Below, in pieces: positions 1-6,892 of a DNA stretch of 10,783 bases. Within the stretch, counting starts at the first letter, position 1. Each line of letters begins with the position of its first letter. The translations under genes were made by a program, and so were the position numbers. The DNA is from Planctomycetota bacterium (lineage in GTDB: Bacteria; Planctomycetota; Phycisphaerae; WQYP01), in the NCBI GenBank assembly GCA_021828925.1, contig JAJZCT010000057.1, positions 1 to 10,783 on the forward strand, written 5' to 3'. The notes beneath the pieces were generated by a model, which saw only the letters and a list, made by a program, of their open reading frames with translations, did no database searches and was not told where the DNA came from.

Positions 1-225
1 CCCGGCATGCGCAAAATAGTTGTTGTTGAAACCGCGCTTGGGCAACCGGCGAAACAGCGGCATGTTGCCGCCCTCGCTGCCGAATGCCGGACCGCCGCCG
101 GTACGGGAATAGCCGCCCTTGGTGCCGCGGCCGCTGGTTTTGCCGCGGCCGCTGCTTTCGCCGCGACCCACGCGAATGCGCCGCTTGTGGGCTCCGGCGA
201 TCGCGGTAATTTCATGAATCATCAT
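1..225 (-). CDS. rplO: Large-subunit ribosomal protein L15 (uL15), N-terminal part
   Basis: L15 binds 23S rRNA and acts late in assembly of the large subunit. The first 75 residues are visible and the gene runs off the left edge. They show the family's glycine/arginine-rich start ([15 protein letters not shown]), then [15 protein letters not shown], the hallmark stretch of bacterial L15, at about residues 52-66. Two adjacent ATG codons are possible starts (225 and 222). The first is chosen because a GGAG motif lies 9 bases upstream, but the second is only one codon later. It follows rpsE after 32 bases, with no rpmD between them. The family identity is certain. The C-terminal half cannot be judged. 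Confidence 0.96.
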   Translation of the reverse strand, partial: MMIHEITAIAGAHKRRIRVGRGESSGRGKTSGRGTKGGYSRTGGGPAFGSEGGNMPLFRRLPKRGFNNNYFAHAG

Positions 226-257
226 GGTATGGTTCTCCAGGTAAAAGGGCCGTGGGC

Positions 258-758
258 TTATTCCGCCTGGCCAATGGTGATGCCTCGCTGCTGTTCAATT
301 TGTTCGCGCGTTCGCAGCGAAACCAGGGCTGAAAGCGTGGCCTTGCAGAGGTTTTTTTTGTTGGTGGACCCGTAGGCCTTCGTCAGCACATCTTTGATAC
401 CCACCAGTTCCAGCAGCGGGCGCACAAACCGCCCCGCCTTCACCCCGGTTCCCGGTCGGGCTGGAACCAGCTTAATGCGGCTGGCCCCGTAACGCCCCAG
501 CACTTCGTGCGGAATAGTGCCGCCTGAAAGTGCAACCCGCAGCATCTTCTTGCGGGCGTCCTTGGTGGCTTTTTCCACCGCGGCCGGGACTTCCTTGGCC
601 TTGCCGTAACCGAGTCCGATATTCCCGGCACGGTCTCCCGAAGCCACCAGGGCTTCAAACGAAAAATTCTTTCCGCCCTTCACCACTTTGGCACTGCGAA
701 ATACCCCGACAGTGCTCGATTCCATTCCGCGATCTTCTTCAAATTGTCGTTCAGCCAT
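258..758 (-). CDS. rpsE: Small-subunit ribosomal protein S5 (uS5)
   Basis: S5 sits at the mRNA entry and decoding side of the 30S subunit and affects translational accuracy. The 166 residues match the usual length. The N-terminal double-stranded-RNA-binding-like domain contains [11 protein letters not shown] (about residues 24-34) and [11 protein letters not shown]. The C-terminal domain holds [13 protein letters not shown] (79-91), [11 protein letters not shown] and [14 protein letters not shown]. The more usual glycine pair after GTGV(I/K)AG is Arg-Phe here. The Shine-Dalgarno is weak (AAAGAG, 10 bases before ATG). A run of eight A residues in the mRNA spans codons 133-136 (Asn-Lys-Lys-Asn). 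The gene follows rplR after 70 bases and precedes rplO. Confidence 0.98.
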   Translation of the reverse strand: MAERQFEEDRGMESSTVGVFRSAKVVKGGKNFSFEALVASGDRAGNIGLGYGKAKEVPAAVEKATKDARKKMLRVALSGGTIPHEVLGRYGASRIKLVPARPGTGVKAGRFVRPLLELVGIKDVLTKAYGSTNKKNLCKATLSALVSLRTREQIEQQRGITIGQAE

Positions 759-810
759 GGTTATTACGCTCTTTACTTAATCCAAACTCTATATGTTATT
801 CCACATTGCC

Positions 811-826
811 GCAGCCCGCGGGCTGC
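811..826. repeat. 16-base perfect palindrome in the rplR-rpsE spacer
   Basis: GCAGCCCGCGGGCTGC reads the same on both strands. In the mRNA it starts 2 bases after the rplR stop codon and could fold as a six-base-pair stem with a CGCG loop. No U-tract follows, so it is not an intrinsic terminator. It may slow ribosomes or RNases, protect an upstream 3' end, or be a chance GC-rich palindrome. Confidence 0.5.
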
Positions 827-828
827 AG

Positions 829-1200
829 TTAAAGCTTCAGGCCGCCTTCACGTGCCGCCTCGGCCAGCGCCTTGACCCGACCATGATACCGATAGCCCTG
901 GCGATCAAAAGCCACCTCGGTAATGCCCTTTTGCCGGGCCTTCTCGGCGATCAGTTTGCCCACGGTGGCGGCGGCCTTCACGCTGCCGCCATGTTTAAAT
1001 TCGCTGCGAACGGTCTTATCCTGGCTGCCCGCGGCCACCAGAGTGCAGCCCATGGTGTCGTCAATGACCTGCACATAAATATTTTTTCCGCTGCGAAACA
1101 CGGACAATCGAGGACGTGCAGCGCTGCCGCGCACCACCGCACGCACCCGCGCCTTGCGTTTCACCAGTCGCCGAGTCTTCAATTTTTGTACGCTGCTCAT
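829..1200 (-). CDS. rplR: Large-subunit ribosomal protein L18 (uL18)
   Basis: L18 binds 5S rRNA with L5 and L25 and helps place the central protuberance of the 50S subunit. The protein has 123 residues, the normal length. It has a basic N-terminus ([15 protein letters not shown]), then [20 protein letters not shown], and ends with the expected [25 protein letters not shown] chose the ATG at 1200. An in-frame TTG at 1215 would add five residues, but an AGGA motif lies about 7 bases before the ATG and the TTG has no clear ribosome binding site. It follows rplF after 57 bases. Nothing odd is seen in the protein. Confidence 0.98.
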   Translation of the reverse strand: MSSVQKLKTRRLVKRKARVRAVVRGSAARPRLSVFRSGKNIYVQVIDDTMGCTLVAAGSQDKTVRSEFKHGGSVKAAATVGKLIAEKARQKGITEVAFDRQGYRYHGRVKALAEAAREGGLKL

Positions 1201-1257
1201 GGAACAATCCTGCAATTAAACATCTTCATCCAGGTACCACCACCGGCCACGGCGGCC

Positions 1258-1824
1258 TTACTTGGCACCGGCACCGGCAAACTGTTTGCCCGCCTTCCGC
1301 TTGATCACTTCGCCGGCATAGCGGATGCCCTTGCCCTTATACGGCTCAGGTTTGCGGGTCCGACGGATTTCCGCGGCAAAATGCCCAACCATCTGTTTGT
1401 CCGCGCCGCTGAGGGTAAGCCTGGTGCCCTGACCTTCAATCTTCACCGCCACGCCTTCCGGCACGGCCAGCTTCAACTGGTTGGCCAAGCCGACCGAAAG
1501 CACCACGGTTTTACCCGATAATTCCGCCTTGTAACCTACGCCTTCAATTTCCAGTCCCACGGAATAACCGTCGGTCACACCCTTGATCATGTTAAAAATC
1601 AAAGCCCGTGTAAGGCCATGCACGCTGCGGCTGATTTTTTCGTCATCCACGCGCTCCACTATCACGCTGCCACCCTGTCCCTGCGCGGCATAGTTGACCT
1701 TCACGTTGGGATGATGCTCCAGCGACAGCTTGCCTTTGGGGCCTTCCACCTGAATGCGGCGACCCTGCACAGCCACCTTGACGTTGGCCGGAACGGCGAC
1801 CGGTTTTTTCCCAATTCGGCTCAT
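1258..1824 (-). CDS. rplF: Large-subunit ribosomal protein L6 (uL6)
   Basis: L6 binds helix 97 of 23S rRNA near the factor-binding site. The 188 residues are slightly longer than the common 175-180 because of a short Lys/Ala/Gly-rich tail. The start MSRIGKKPV is canonical. The first domain holds VEGPKGKLSL. The second holds the family signature ending in RKPEPYKGKGIRYAGE (about residues 157-172). The ATG at 1824 is preceded by GAGG at 5 bases. Upstream in-frame codons reaching 1866 lack a binding site and do not match the family. The 134-base spacer before this gene is the second longest inside the operon. Confidence 0.98.
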   Translation of the reverse strand: MSRIGKKPVAVPANVKVAVQGRRIQVEGPKGKLSLEHHPNVKVNYAAQGQGGSVIVERVDDEKISRSVHGLTRALIFNMIKGVTDGYSVGLEIEGVGYKAELSGKTVVLSVGLANQLKLAVPEGVAVKIEGQGTRLTLSGADKQMVGHFAAEIRRTRKPEPYKGKGIRYAGEVIKRKAGKQFAGAGAK

Positions 1825-1908
1825 GACAACCTCAATTCCTGTTTTGGCCGGGCCTTTCGCCCGCACCAGCGCGGCAACGATTATTTCTCGCCGCTGATTT
1901 CATTACAC

Positions 1909-1930
1909 CATCCGCTTGTACCCGCGGATG
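1909..1930 (-). other. Hairpin in the rpsH-rplF spacer
   Basis: CATCCGC and GCGGATG form a perfect seven-base-pair inverted repeat around an 8-base loop in the mRNA. It sits mid-spacer, 28 bases after the rpsH stop codon. No U-tract follows. With the small hairpin at 1944-1957 it makes a two-stem arrangement between rpsH and rplF. Function is unknown. Confidence 0.45.
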
Positions 1931-1943
1931 AACGACCCGTGCT

Positions 1944-1957
1944 CCGGGACACCCCGG
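1944..1957 (-). other. Small hairpin just after the rpsH stop codon
   Basis: CCGGG and CCCGG pair around a GUGU loop, starting 1 base after the rpsH stop codon. The stem is only five base pairs but all G-C. There is no U-tract, so termination is unlikely. Confidence 0.35.
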
Positions 1958-1958
1958 C

Positions 1959-2354
1959 TTAGCTTACCGTGGCCAGAAGCTCTCCACCAATATTCTGTTC
2001 CCGCGCCTGCCGGTCACTTAACACACCGCGGCTGGTGGACAACACCGAAATGCCCATGCCGTTAATAACCCGCGGAAACTCGCCCACGCCTCTATACACC
2101 CGGCACCCCGGCTTGCTGACCCGGCTGATTTCCCGAATGATGGCCTCGCCGCCGGGGCTGTACCGAATCGTCAGCCGAATCAGCCCCTGGTGCGTACCAT
2201 CTTCCAGAATCGAAAAATCGTGAATGTAGCCTTCTTCCTTAAGTACGCGCGCGATTCCTTCGCATATCCGGGAATTTTTTACATCCACAGTTTTATGCTT
2301 GGCTGCGGAAGCATTCCGCAATCGGGTCAGCATATCGGCAATTGTGTCGCTCAT
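1959..2354 (-). CDS. rpsH: Small-subunit ribosomal protein S8 (uS8)
   Basis: S8 binds the central domain of 16S rRNA (helix 21). In Escherichia coli it also represses the spc operon by binding mRNA near rplE. The 131 residues are the normal length. The N-terminus MSDTIADMLTRLRNA and the C-terminal signature STSRGVLSDRQAREQNIGGELL (about residues 106-127) are diagnostic. The start is supported by AGAGGA 4 bases upstream. It follows rpsN after 52 bases. No close copy of the E. coli S8 mRNA target is recognisable near rplE, so autoregulation cannot be claimed here. Confidence 0.98.
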   Translation of the reverse strand: MSDTIADMLTRLRNASAAKHKTVDVKNSRICEGIARVLKEEGYIHDFSILEDGTHQGLIRLTIRYSPGGEAIIREISRVSKPGCRVYRGVGEFPRVINGMGISVLSTSRGVLSDRQAREQNIGGELLATVS

Positions 2355-2406
2355 GGGTTCCTCTTTAGCAGTATCCTGTTGTTTGGCCCTAGGCCTGAAT
2401 TCTCAC

Positions 2407-2676
2407 TTACCAGGAAGCCTTTCGCAAACCTGGAATTTTACCTTCCGCCGCCAGTTGACGCAGCATGATCCGCGAAATCTTAAACTTGCGGTAATACCCG
2501 CGCCGGCGCCCCGTGAGTTCACAGCGTCGGGCTATGCGGGTGGCGCTGGAATCCCGCGGCAATTTCGCCAGGGCCACGTAGTTACGTTCCTTTTTCAACG
2601 TCCGGCGCTGCTCGGCATATTTGGCCACCAGTTCCAGACGGTTCTTGTAGCGATTTTTCCATGCGGTTGTTGCCAT
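2407..2676 (-). CDS. rpsN: Small-subunit ribosomal protein S14 (uS14), zinc-free form
   Basis: S14 binds the 3' major domain of 16S rRNA in the 30S head. The 89-residue protein ends in the family signature [15 protein letters not shown]...GLRKASW (about residues 55-89). It has one cysteine (Cys52), so it lacks the CxxC...CxxC zinc ribbon of the short form. It is the zinc-independent type, though shorter than the 101-residue E. coli protein. The ATG at 2676 gives the expected start. The ribosome binding site is modest (GGA about 9 bases upstream). It lies 49 bases after rplE. Confidence 0.97.
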   Translation of the reverse strand: MATTAWKNRYKNRLELVAKYAEQRRTLKKERNYVALAKLPRDSSATRIARRCELTGRRRGYYRKFKISRIMLRQLAAEGKIPGLRKASW

Positions 2677-2725
2677 TGTCTTAATCCATCCTAAATCAAG
2701 AGGGTTCTTTCATCAGCAGCGTTCA

Positions 2726-3505
2726 TCAACCGGCCTTGCGGGCCGGCGACGGTTCATCCCGGCGAAACGGCATGCCCATATGCGTCAGCAGCACCCGGCC
2801 AAAATCATCATTTCCGGCGGTGGTAACAATCGTAATGCCCATGCCCTGGTGGTAGTTGGCGGCATCGCCATGCACTTCCGGAAACACCGTTTGTTCCGAC
2901 AGGCCCAGGTTGTAATTGCCGCGACCATCAAAGGCTTTGGGCGAAAGGCCGCGGAAATCCTTCACCCGGGGAATGGCCAGGGTGATCAAGCGATCCAGGA
3001 ATTCCCACATCCGGGCCCCGCGAAGCGTTACCTTGGCGCCAATTTCCATACCTTCCCGCAGTTTGAAGTTCGATACGCTTTTGCGGGCCTGGCACACCAC
3101 CGCCTTTTGGCCGGTGATGGCGGTTAATTCCTTCACAGCCGCTTCCAGCCGCGGCTTTTCGGTAATCGCCTTGCCCAGCCCCATGCTCACCACCACCTTG
3201 GTGATCCGTGGCGCGGCCAGGCGATTTTGTATTTTCAGCTCGGTCATCAGGGCCGGCAGAATTTCGTTCTGATAACGCCGATAAAGCCGCGGAACATAAC
3301 CTTCCGGGAAAGGTTGCGCCGGCGTTTTTTCGTCGTCCGCTTCCTTGCCGCCGGTGCGCCCCTCGCCCGCCCCCGCCCTTTGAGACTTGGCGGCGGCGGC
3401 ATGTTCAGCCTGTTTGGCGGCCTTGGCCGCTTTTTGAGCTTCGATCTCCTCGGGCGTCCTGATCGCCTTGGCTTTCTTTTCTTTTTCCTCTTTGGCCATG
3501 TTCAT
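2726..3505 (-). CDS. rplE: Large-subunit ribosomal protein L5 (uL5) with a long N-terminal extension
   Basis: L5 carries 5S rRNA into the central protuberance and contacts P-site tRNA and the small subunit. The family core occupies about residues 70-248: YVPRLYRRYQNEILPAL, ARKSVSNFKLREGMEIGAKVTLRG in pieces at about 140-163, IPRVKDFRGLS, and FPEV near 208-211. The protein is 259 residues against about 180 for the family. The excess is mainly an N-terminal stretch of about 69 residues, rich in Lys, Ala, Glu and Gln and probably helical or disordered. There is no Met between residue 3 and the core, so the extension is likely translated. Starts at 3505 and 3499 are both possible. AGG lies 4 bases before the first and 10 before the second. 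Confidence 0.97.
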   Translation of the reverse strand: MNMAKEEKEKKAKAIRTPEEIEAQKAAKAAKQAEHAAAAKSQRAGAGEGRTGGKEADDEKTPAQPFPEGYVPRLYRRYQNEILPALMTELKIQNRLAAPRITKVVVSMGLGKAITEKPRLEAAVKELTAITGQKAVVCQARKSVSNFKLREGMEIGAKVTLRGARMWEFLDRLITLAIPRVKDFRGLSPKAFDGRGNYNLGLSEQTVFPEVHGDAANYHQGMGITIVTTAGNDDFGRVLLTHMGMPFRRDEPSPARKAG

Positions 3506-3567
3506 TTCACCTTTTCAGCGCCACGATACGCCTTGGCCGGCGACGGCGGCGGAGACCTTCATTGTTC

Positions 3568-3900
3568 CTATCCAACACGCGAAACTACACCCAGATCGGT
3601 GTTGCTTTTCACGGCCACGCGGTGCTTCACACCGTTTTCCACAGTAAACTTCACCCGCGTGCCCTTGCCGGTGCTCGGATCCACCGGCTGAACCTTGCTG
3701 ATGTGCATGGAGGCGGGCTTTTGAATGCGTCCACCCTTGCGGTTTTTCTCGGTGGGGCGAATATGCTTCCATACCATATTCATCCCTTCCACAATCACGC
3801 GCTGGCTTTCCGGAAATACCTGGAGAACCTTACCCGTTTTTCCACGGGAATTACCCGAACGGATATACACCAGGTCATCTTTTTTGATTCGTGCAGCCAT
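3568..3900 (-). CDS. rplX: Large-subunit ribosomal protein L24 (uL24)
   Basis: L24 is an early assembly initiator that binds the 5' end of 23S rRNA near the exit tunnel. The 110 residues are normal in length. The KOW motif is visible near the N-terminus ([21 protein letters not shown], about residues 8-28, taken in parts), followed by [16 protein letters not shown] and the basic [14 protein letters not shown] stretch. The ATG is preceded by AGAGG at 8 bases. It follows rplN after 42 bases and precedes rplE after 62. Confidence 0.97.
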   Translation of the reverse strand: MAARIKKDDLVYIRSGNSRGKTGKVLQVFPESQRVIVEGMNMVWKHIRPTEKNRKGGRIQKPASMHISKVQPVDPSTGKGTRVKFTVENGVKHRVAVKSNTDLGVVSRVG

Positions 3901-3917
3901 TTTTAATACCTCTTTTT

Positions 3918-3933
3918 CCCCGGCAGGGCGGGG
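3918..3933 (-). other. G-C hairpin in the rplN-rplX spacer
   Basis: CCCCG and CGGGG pair around a 6-base loop in the mRNA, 9 bases after the rplN stop codon and directly before the A-rich Shine-Dalgarno region of rplX. It could modulate rplX initiation. The stem is only five base pairs, so chance is possible. Confidence 0.35.
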
Positions 3934-3942
3934 CCTTTGTAC

Positions 3943-4329
3943 TCAAACCACTTCACTGGCCAGAGAGACTATTTTCATGAAATTTTTATCGCGAAGTTCG
4001 CGGGCCACCGCTCCAAAAATACGCGTGCCGCGCGGATTGGAATCGTTATCCACCAGCACCGCCGCATTGCGGTCAAAGCGGACATAACTGCCGTCCGGCC
4101 GGCGAATCGGCTGGCTGGTCCGCACGATGACGGCCTTGGCCACTTCACCCTGTTTCACGTCGCCATTGGGCATGGCCTTTTTCACCGCCACCACAATGAG
4201 ATCTCCGATATTGGCCGTGCGCCGGGTAAACTTGCCTCGCGCGGTCGATCCACCAAGCACCTTGATGCACATCACCTGGCGTGCACCGGTGTTGTCGGCC
4301 ACATCGAGTCTGGTCTGTTGTTGTATCAT
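3943..4329 (-). CDS. rplN: Large-subunit ribosomal protein L14 (uL14)
   Basis: L14 forms part of the intersubunit bridge B8 and the binding face for the silencing factor RsfS. The 128 residues include the canonical start [17 protein letters not shown], the GD(L)[19 protein letters not shown] region, and the C-terminal [24 protein letters not shown] few extra residues follow the usual end. The start is fixed by family homology. Its Shine-Dalgarno is poor, with the nearest GAAGG about 14 bases upstream, so initiation may rely on coupling or structure. An upstream hairpin (4366-4391) lies in the 82-base spacer after rpsQ. Confidence 0.98.
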   Translation of the reverse strand: MIQQQTRLDVADNTGARQVMCIKVLGGSTARGKFTRRTANIGDLIVVAVKKAMPNGDVKQGEVAKAVIVRTSQPIRRPDGSYVRFDRNAAVLVDNDSNPRGTRIFGAVARELRDKNFMKIVSLASEVV

Positions 4330-4365
4330 CGTCGCACCCGAAGCCTTCTAAAATCCTGCATTACC

Positions 4366-4391
4366 AACCGGCTTATCGTACAGCGCCGGTT
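4366..4391 (-). other. Seven-base-pair hairpin in the rpsQ-rplN spacer
   Basis: AACCGGC and GCCGGTT form a perfect inverted repeat around a 12-base loop, 20 bases after the rpsQ stop codon. It is among the more convincing spacer hairpins. No U-tract follows. It lies before rplN, whose own Shine-Dalgarno is weak. Confidence 0.5.
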
Positions 4392-4411
4392 CCCTGTTCC
4401 ACGACCGCCGA

Positions 4412-4795
4412 TCACTGGCTTTGTTCTGCACCGGCAGCCGACGGCTCCACCGCCTGGGCTTTCTTGCGTTCAAACATCTGTGACGCCTCGCCCTGAATCG
4501 CCGACATATCCAGTTGCGGACCCCGGCTGACAATCCGCACCAGCCGGTACGATTTCATTTTGCTGATCGGCCGGCACTGCATGACTTCCACGTGATCGCC
4601 AAGGTGGCTTTCATTTTTTTCGTCATGCACATGCAGCACCGTCTGGCGCTTCACATATTTATTGTACTTGGCATGCCGGGCGAGATATTCAAAGACCACC
4701 TTGCGGGTCTTGGACACCTTGTCGCTGGTCACCACGCCAATAATCCTCGGACGTAGCTTGCGGGTTTCCTGGGTATTGCTGGTTGCACTGGTCAT
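4412..4795 (-). CDS. rpsQ: Small-subunit ribosomal protein S17 (uS17) with a C-terminal tail
   Basis: S17 is a primary 16S rRNA binding protein of the 5' domain. The OB-fold core is at about residues 16-90: IIGVVTSDKVSKTRKVVFEY, KYNKYVKRQTVLHVHDEKNE and GDHVEVMQCRPISKMKSYRLV. The family usually has 80-90 residues; this one has 127. About 14 residues precede the core, and about 37 follow it in a Gln/Ala/Glu-rich tail with no recognised domain. AGGA lies 7 bases before the ATG. The gene follows rpmC after 32 bases. Confidence 0.97.
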   Translation of the reverse strand: MTSATSNTQETRKLRPRIIGVVTSDKVSKTRKVVFEYLARHAKYNKYVKRQTVLHVHDEKNESHLGDHVEVMQCRPISKMKSYRLVRIVSRGPQLDMSAIQGEASQMFERKKAQAVEPSAAGAEQSQ

Positions 4796-4827
4796 AAACG
4801 TTCCTGCTGTATCATCCGATTAAACAT

Positions 4828-5043
4828 TCAACTCTTGCTCTGCGCGCCGGCCTTGGATTGGGTTCGCTGGCGCAGCAGCGTAAGCACGCGGGCAATATCT
4901 TTTTTATCCTTGCCGAACTGCGACAAATCCTTGACTTTGTCGGTGGCCACCTGCACCCGCAAATCATACAGATGCCGGCGCAGCTCCTGTTCGCGTTTTT
5001 TAAGCTCTTCATCATCGAGCTTGGCAATGTCTTTTAAACTCAT
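4828..5043 (-). CDS. rpmC: Large-subunit ribosomal protein L29 (uL29)
   Basis: L29 is a small two-helix protein at the tunnel exit, where it helps form the docking site for trigger factor and the signal recognition particle. The 71 residues have the expected antiparallel helix pattern. Helix one is DDEELKKREQELRRHLYDLR. A turn contains DLSQF, and helix two is KKDIARVLTLLRQR. A good AAAGGG site lies 5 bases before the ATG. It sits between rplP and rpsQ as in most bacteria. Nothing unusual is seen. Confidence 0.96.
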   Translation of the reverse strand: MSLKDIAKLDDEELKKREQELRRHLYDLRVQVATDKVKDLSQFGKDKKDIARVLTLLRQRTQSKAGAQSKS

Positions 5044-5071
5044 AAATTCCCTTTGTCATCGTTACCAGGCA

Positions 5072-5095
5072 CCCGGACTCGCCGCAGCGGCCGGG
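5072..5095 (-). other. Hairpin in the rplP-rpmC spacer
   Basis: CCCGG pairs with CCGGG as an outer stem, and CCG pairs with CGG as an inner stem around a CUG loop. A 5-base bulge lies on one side. It begins 8 bases after the rplP stop codon. It is G-C rich and has no U-tract, so it is not a terminator. Confidence 0.35.
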
Positions 5096-5103
5096 GCGGG
5101 ATG

Positions 5104-5523
5104 TCACATCGTATGCCGCCGGTGCACAAACCGGCAACGCACCGGCATTTTGCACGCCACGCGGGAAAACGCCCGCTTGGCCACCATCTCATCCACTCCG
5201 GCGATTTCAAATAGAATCGTCCCAGGCTTCACTTCTGCGGCCCAGTATTCCGGCTCGCCCTTGCCGGTACCCATACGGGTTTCCAGCGGCTTGGCGGAAA
5301 AACTCTTGTGCGGAAATATCCGGATATACACCCGGCCTTCGCGGGCCAGATAATGGCTGCACGCCATGCGGCCGGCCTCAATCTGCCGCCCCGTAATGCG
5401 ACCGGGCTCCAGCGACTGCAGCGCATATTCGCCCAGGGTCACGCGGTTGCCGCGCGTCGCATTGCCTTTGATGATTCCGCGCTGCTGTTTGCGCCATTTG
5501 ACTCGAGCCGGCATCATTGCCAT
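5104..5523 (-). CDS. rplP: Large-subunit ribosomal protein L16 (uL16)
   Basis: L16 lies between the peptidyl transferase centre and the A-site tRNA elbow and is needed for late 50S maturation. The 139 residues show MMPARVKWRKQQRG, GRITGRQIEAGRMA (about 41-54) and PLETRMGTGKGEPEYW (79-94). Arg83 matches the conserved arginine (Arg81 in E. coli) that is hydroxylated in some proteobacteria. The start at 5523 has GGAG 8 bases upstream. ATGs at codons 3 and 4 are weaker alternatives. The usual lysine-rich C-terminus is replaced by a short Arg/His-rich end. Confidence 0.98.
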   Translation of the reverse strand: MAMMPARVKWRKQQRGIIKGNATRGNRVTLGEYALQSLEPGRITGRQIEAGRMACSHYLAREGRVYIRIFPHKSFSAKPLETRMGTGKGEPEYWAAEVKPGTILFEIAGVDEMVAKRAFSRVACKMPVRCRFVHRRHTM

Positions 5524-5549
5524 GGTTTATTCTCCAATTTCCGTCTGCA

Positions 5550-5571
5550 TCCGGCCGCATTCGCCGCCGGA
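5550..5571 (-). other. Hairpin in the rpsC-rplP spacer
   Basis: TCCGGC and GCCGGA pair around a 10-base loop, 17 bases after the rpsC stop codon. The stem is six perfect base pairs. No U-tract follows. Confidence 0.4.
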
Positions 5572-5588
5572 AGTTTCTTTCTTTTCCA

Positions 5589-6290
5589 TCACCGCCGACG
5601 GGGGCGCCGCAGGGCCTGCCTCGCACCGGCCGCCTCGGCGGCCGCATCCAAATCGGCGTACATTCCGCGGTACACCCAGACCTTGATCCCGATCACGCCA
5701 TACGGCGTTTCACAATGGACCAGGCCATACGAGATATTCGCCTGGAGCGTATGCAGCGGAATGCTGCCCACAATCTGTTTTTCGGTGCGGGCGATTTCCG
5801 CTCCGCCAATGCGCCCGGCGATCTGAATTTTGATCCCCTTGGCTCCGGCGGTCATGGACGCTTCCGCCTTTTGCTTCATCACCCGCCGGAACGAGCCACG
5901 CTTTTTAAGCTGCTCGGCAATACCCTCTGCAACCAGCCGGCCGTCCAGGTCCGGGTTGCCAATTTCCGCGATCTCCACCTTCACTTTGCGACCCGTCAGG
6001 TTTTCCAGATCTTCTTTGAGCTTGTCCACCTCAGCACCCTTGGGGCCAATCACCACGCCGGGCCGGGCGGTGTGAATCACCACCTTGAGTTCTTCACGGG
6101 TACGCTCGATTTCCACCCGCGCCACCGCGGCATACGGCGGCTTGCGATTGAGCTTGTTGTCGATGAACGCACGAATTTTTTCGTCCTCGACCAGTAATTC
6201 ACCGAACAGCTTTTTGGGAGCCATCCAGCGGCTGACCCAGCCTTCCGTGATGCCGGTGCGAAAACTTGTGGGATTAACTTTTTGGCCCAT
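5589..6290 (-). CDS. rpsC: Small-subunit ribosomal protein S3 (uS3)
   Basis: S3 lines the mRNA entry tunnel on the 30S head and contributes to mRNA unwinding. The 233 residues are the normal length. The start MGQKVNPTSFRTG is canonical. The KH type 2 domain has its GxxG loop as GPKG at residues 82-85. The C-terminal domain carries GRIGGAEIARTE (159-170), PLHTL and TPYGVIGIKVWV. The basic residues that correspond to the helicase residues of the E. coli protein are present as FRRVMK (Arg135, Arg136, Lys139). AGAGGA lies 4 bases before the ATG. It follows rplV after 56 bases. Confidence 0.98.
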   Translation of the reverse strand: MGQKVNPTSFRTGITEGWVSRWMAPKKLFGELLVEDEKIRAFIDNKLNRKPPYAAVARVEIERTREELKVVIHTARPGVVIGPKGAEVDKLKEDLENLTGRKVKVEIAEIGNPDLDGRLVAEGIAEQLKKRGSFRRVMKQKAEASMTAGAKGIKIQIAGRIGGAEIARTEKQIVGSIPLHTLQANISYGLVHCETPYGVIGIKVWVYRGMYADLDAAAEAAGARQALRRPRRR

Positions 6291-6346
6291 GTTATCCTCT
6301 ATACCTTATGGGGTTTTAATTCGACACCCGTCGGCACAAACCCGTT

Positions 6347-6814
6347 TTACACATCCGCCTTGTCAGTAGACGCCTTCGCCGCAGGCTCGGTGGCCACGGC
6401 CGCCGCGGCCGGTGCATTCTTCCGGGCGTTGCCCCGGGCCTGGCGCCCGGCTTTCAACGCTTTTTTGGCCGCGGAGCGGCGCTCGGCTCCTTCATCCACG
6501 GTCACCGTAATGTGGCACGTGCGCTTCAAAATGGCGTAGCTTTTACCCCGGTCCTTCGGCTGCATACGCTTCACAATCGGCCCGGCATTACAAAATGACC
6601 CGGCCACGTACAGATCTTCCACATCCGCTTCTTTTTCATCGGCATTGGCGACAGCGCTTTTGAGCACCTTGCCCACCATCACAGCTCCACGCTTCTTGGA
6701 AAACTTCAGCAGATCCATCGCTTCCGCCACGCTCTTGCCGCAGATTAAATCCGTGAGCAGCCGGGCTTTTCGCGGGGATATTTTAGCGAATCGCCATGTT
6801 GAAATATATGCCAT
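6347..6814 (-). CDS. rplV: Large-subunit ribosomal protein L22 (uL22) with a C-terminal tail
   Basis: L22 touches all domains of 23S rRNA, and its beta hairpin lines the nascent-peptide exit tunnel. The core is at about residues 1-108: RFAKISPRKARLLTDLI, VGKVLKSAVANA, and the hairpin region MQPKDRGKSYAILKRTCHITV. Of 155 residues, about 47 form an Ala/Lys/Arg-rich C-terminal tail; many bacterial L22 proteins have about 110 residues. I chose the ATG at 6814 because AGAGG lies 5 bases upstream and MAYISTWRFAK matches the family start. An upstream in-frame start (6868) would add 18 unrelated residues. Confidence 0.97.
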   Translation of the reverse strand: MAYISTWRFAKISPRKARLLTDLICGKSVAEAMDLLKFSKKRGAVMVGKVLKSAVANADEKEADVEDLYVAGSFCNAGPIVKRMQPKDRGKSYAILKRTCHITVTVDEGAERRSAAKKALKAGRQARGNARKNAPAAAAVATEPAAKASTDKADV

Positions 6815-6832
6815 AGTGACCTCTTTTTGACT

Positions 6833-6845
6833 ATCAGCGTCTGAT
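6833..6845 (-). other. Small hairpin upstream of rplV
   Basis: ATCAG and CTGAT pair around an ACG triloop in the rpsS-rplV spacer, about 10 bases before the rplV Shine-Dalgarno (AAGAGG). More G-C-rich inverted repeats lie just upstream at about 6850-6885. Five base pairs alone are weak evidence. Confidence 0.25.
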
Positions 6846-6892
6846 GGCGGCACCGGCCGGATAACCATTCACCGCCGGCGGCACTGCGCCAT

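Noticed and set aside
1245..1257. GGCC-GCCGU-GGCC hairpin after the rplF stop codon.
   Set aside because: Only four base pairs in GC-rich sequence; too weak to list as a feature.
793..1521. A 242-codon open frame on the plus strand across rplR and rplF, and similar long plus-strand frames elsewhere.
   Set aside because: They lie antisense to well-identified ribosomal genes, have no family resemblance, and are expected in GC-rich DNA.
2407..2676. A zinc-ribbon S14.
   Set aside because: The protein has a single cysteine, so the four-cysteine zinc site is absent.
5589..5680. A possible frameshift at the Arg-rich end of rpsC.
   Set aside because: The frame is intact to its stop codon and S3 C-termini vary; the length of 233 residues is normal.
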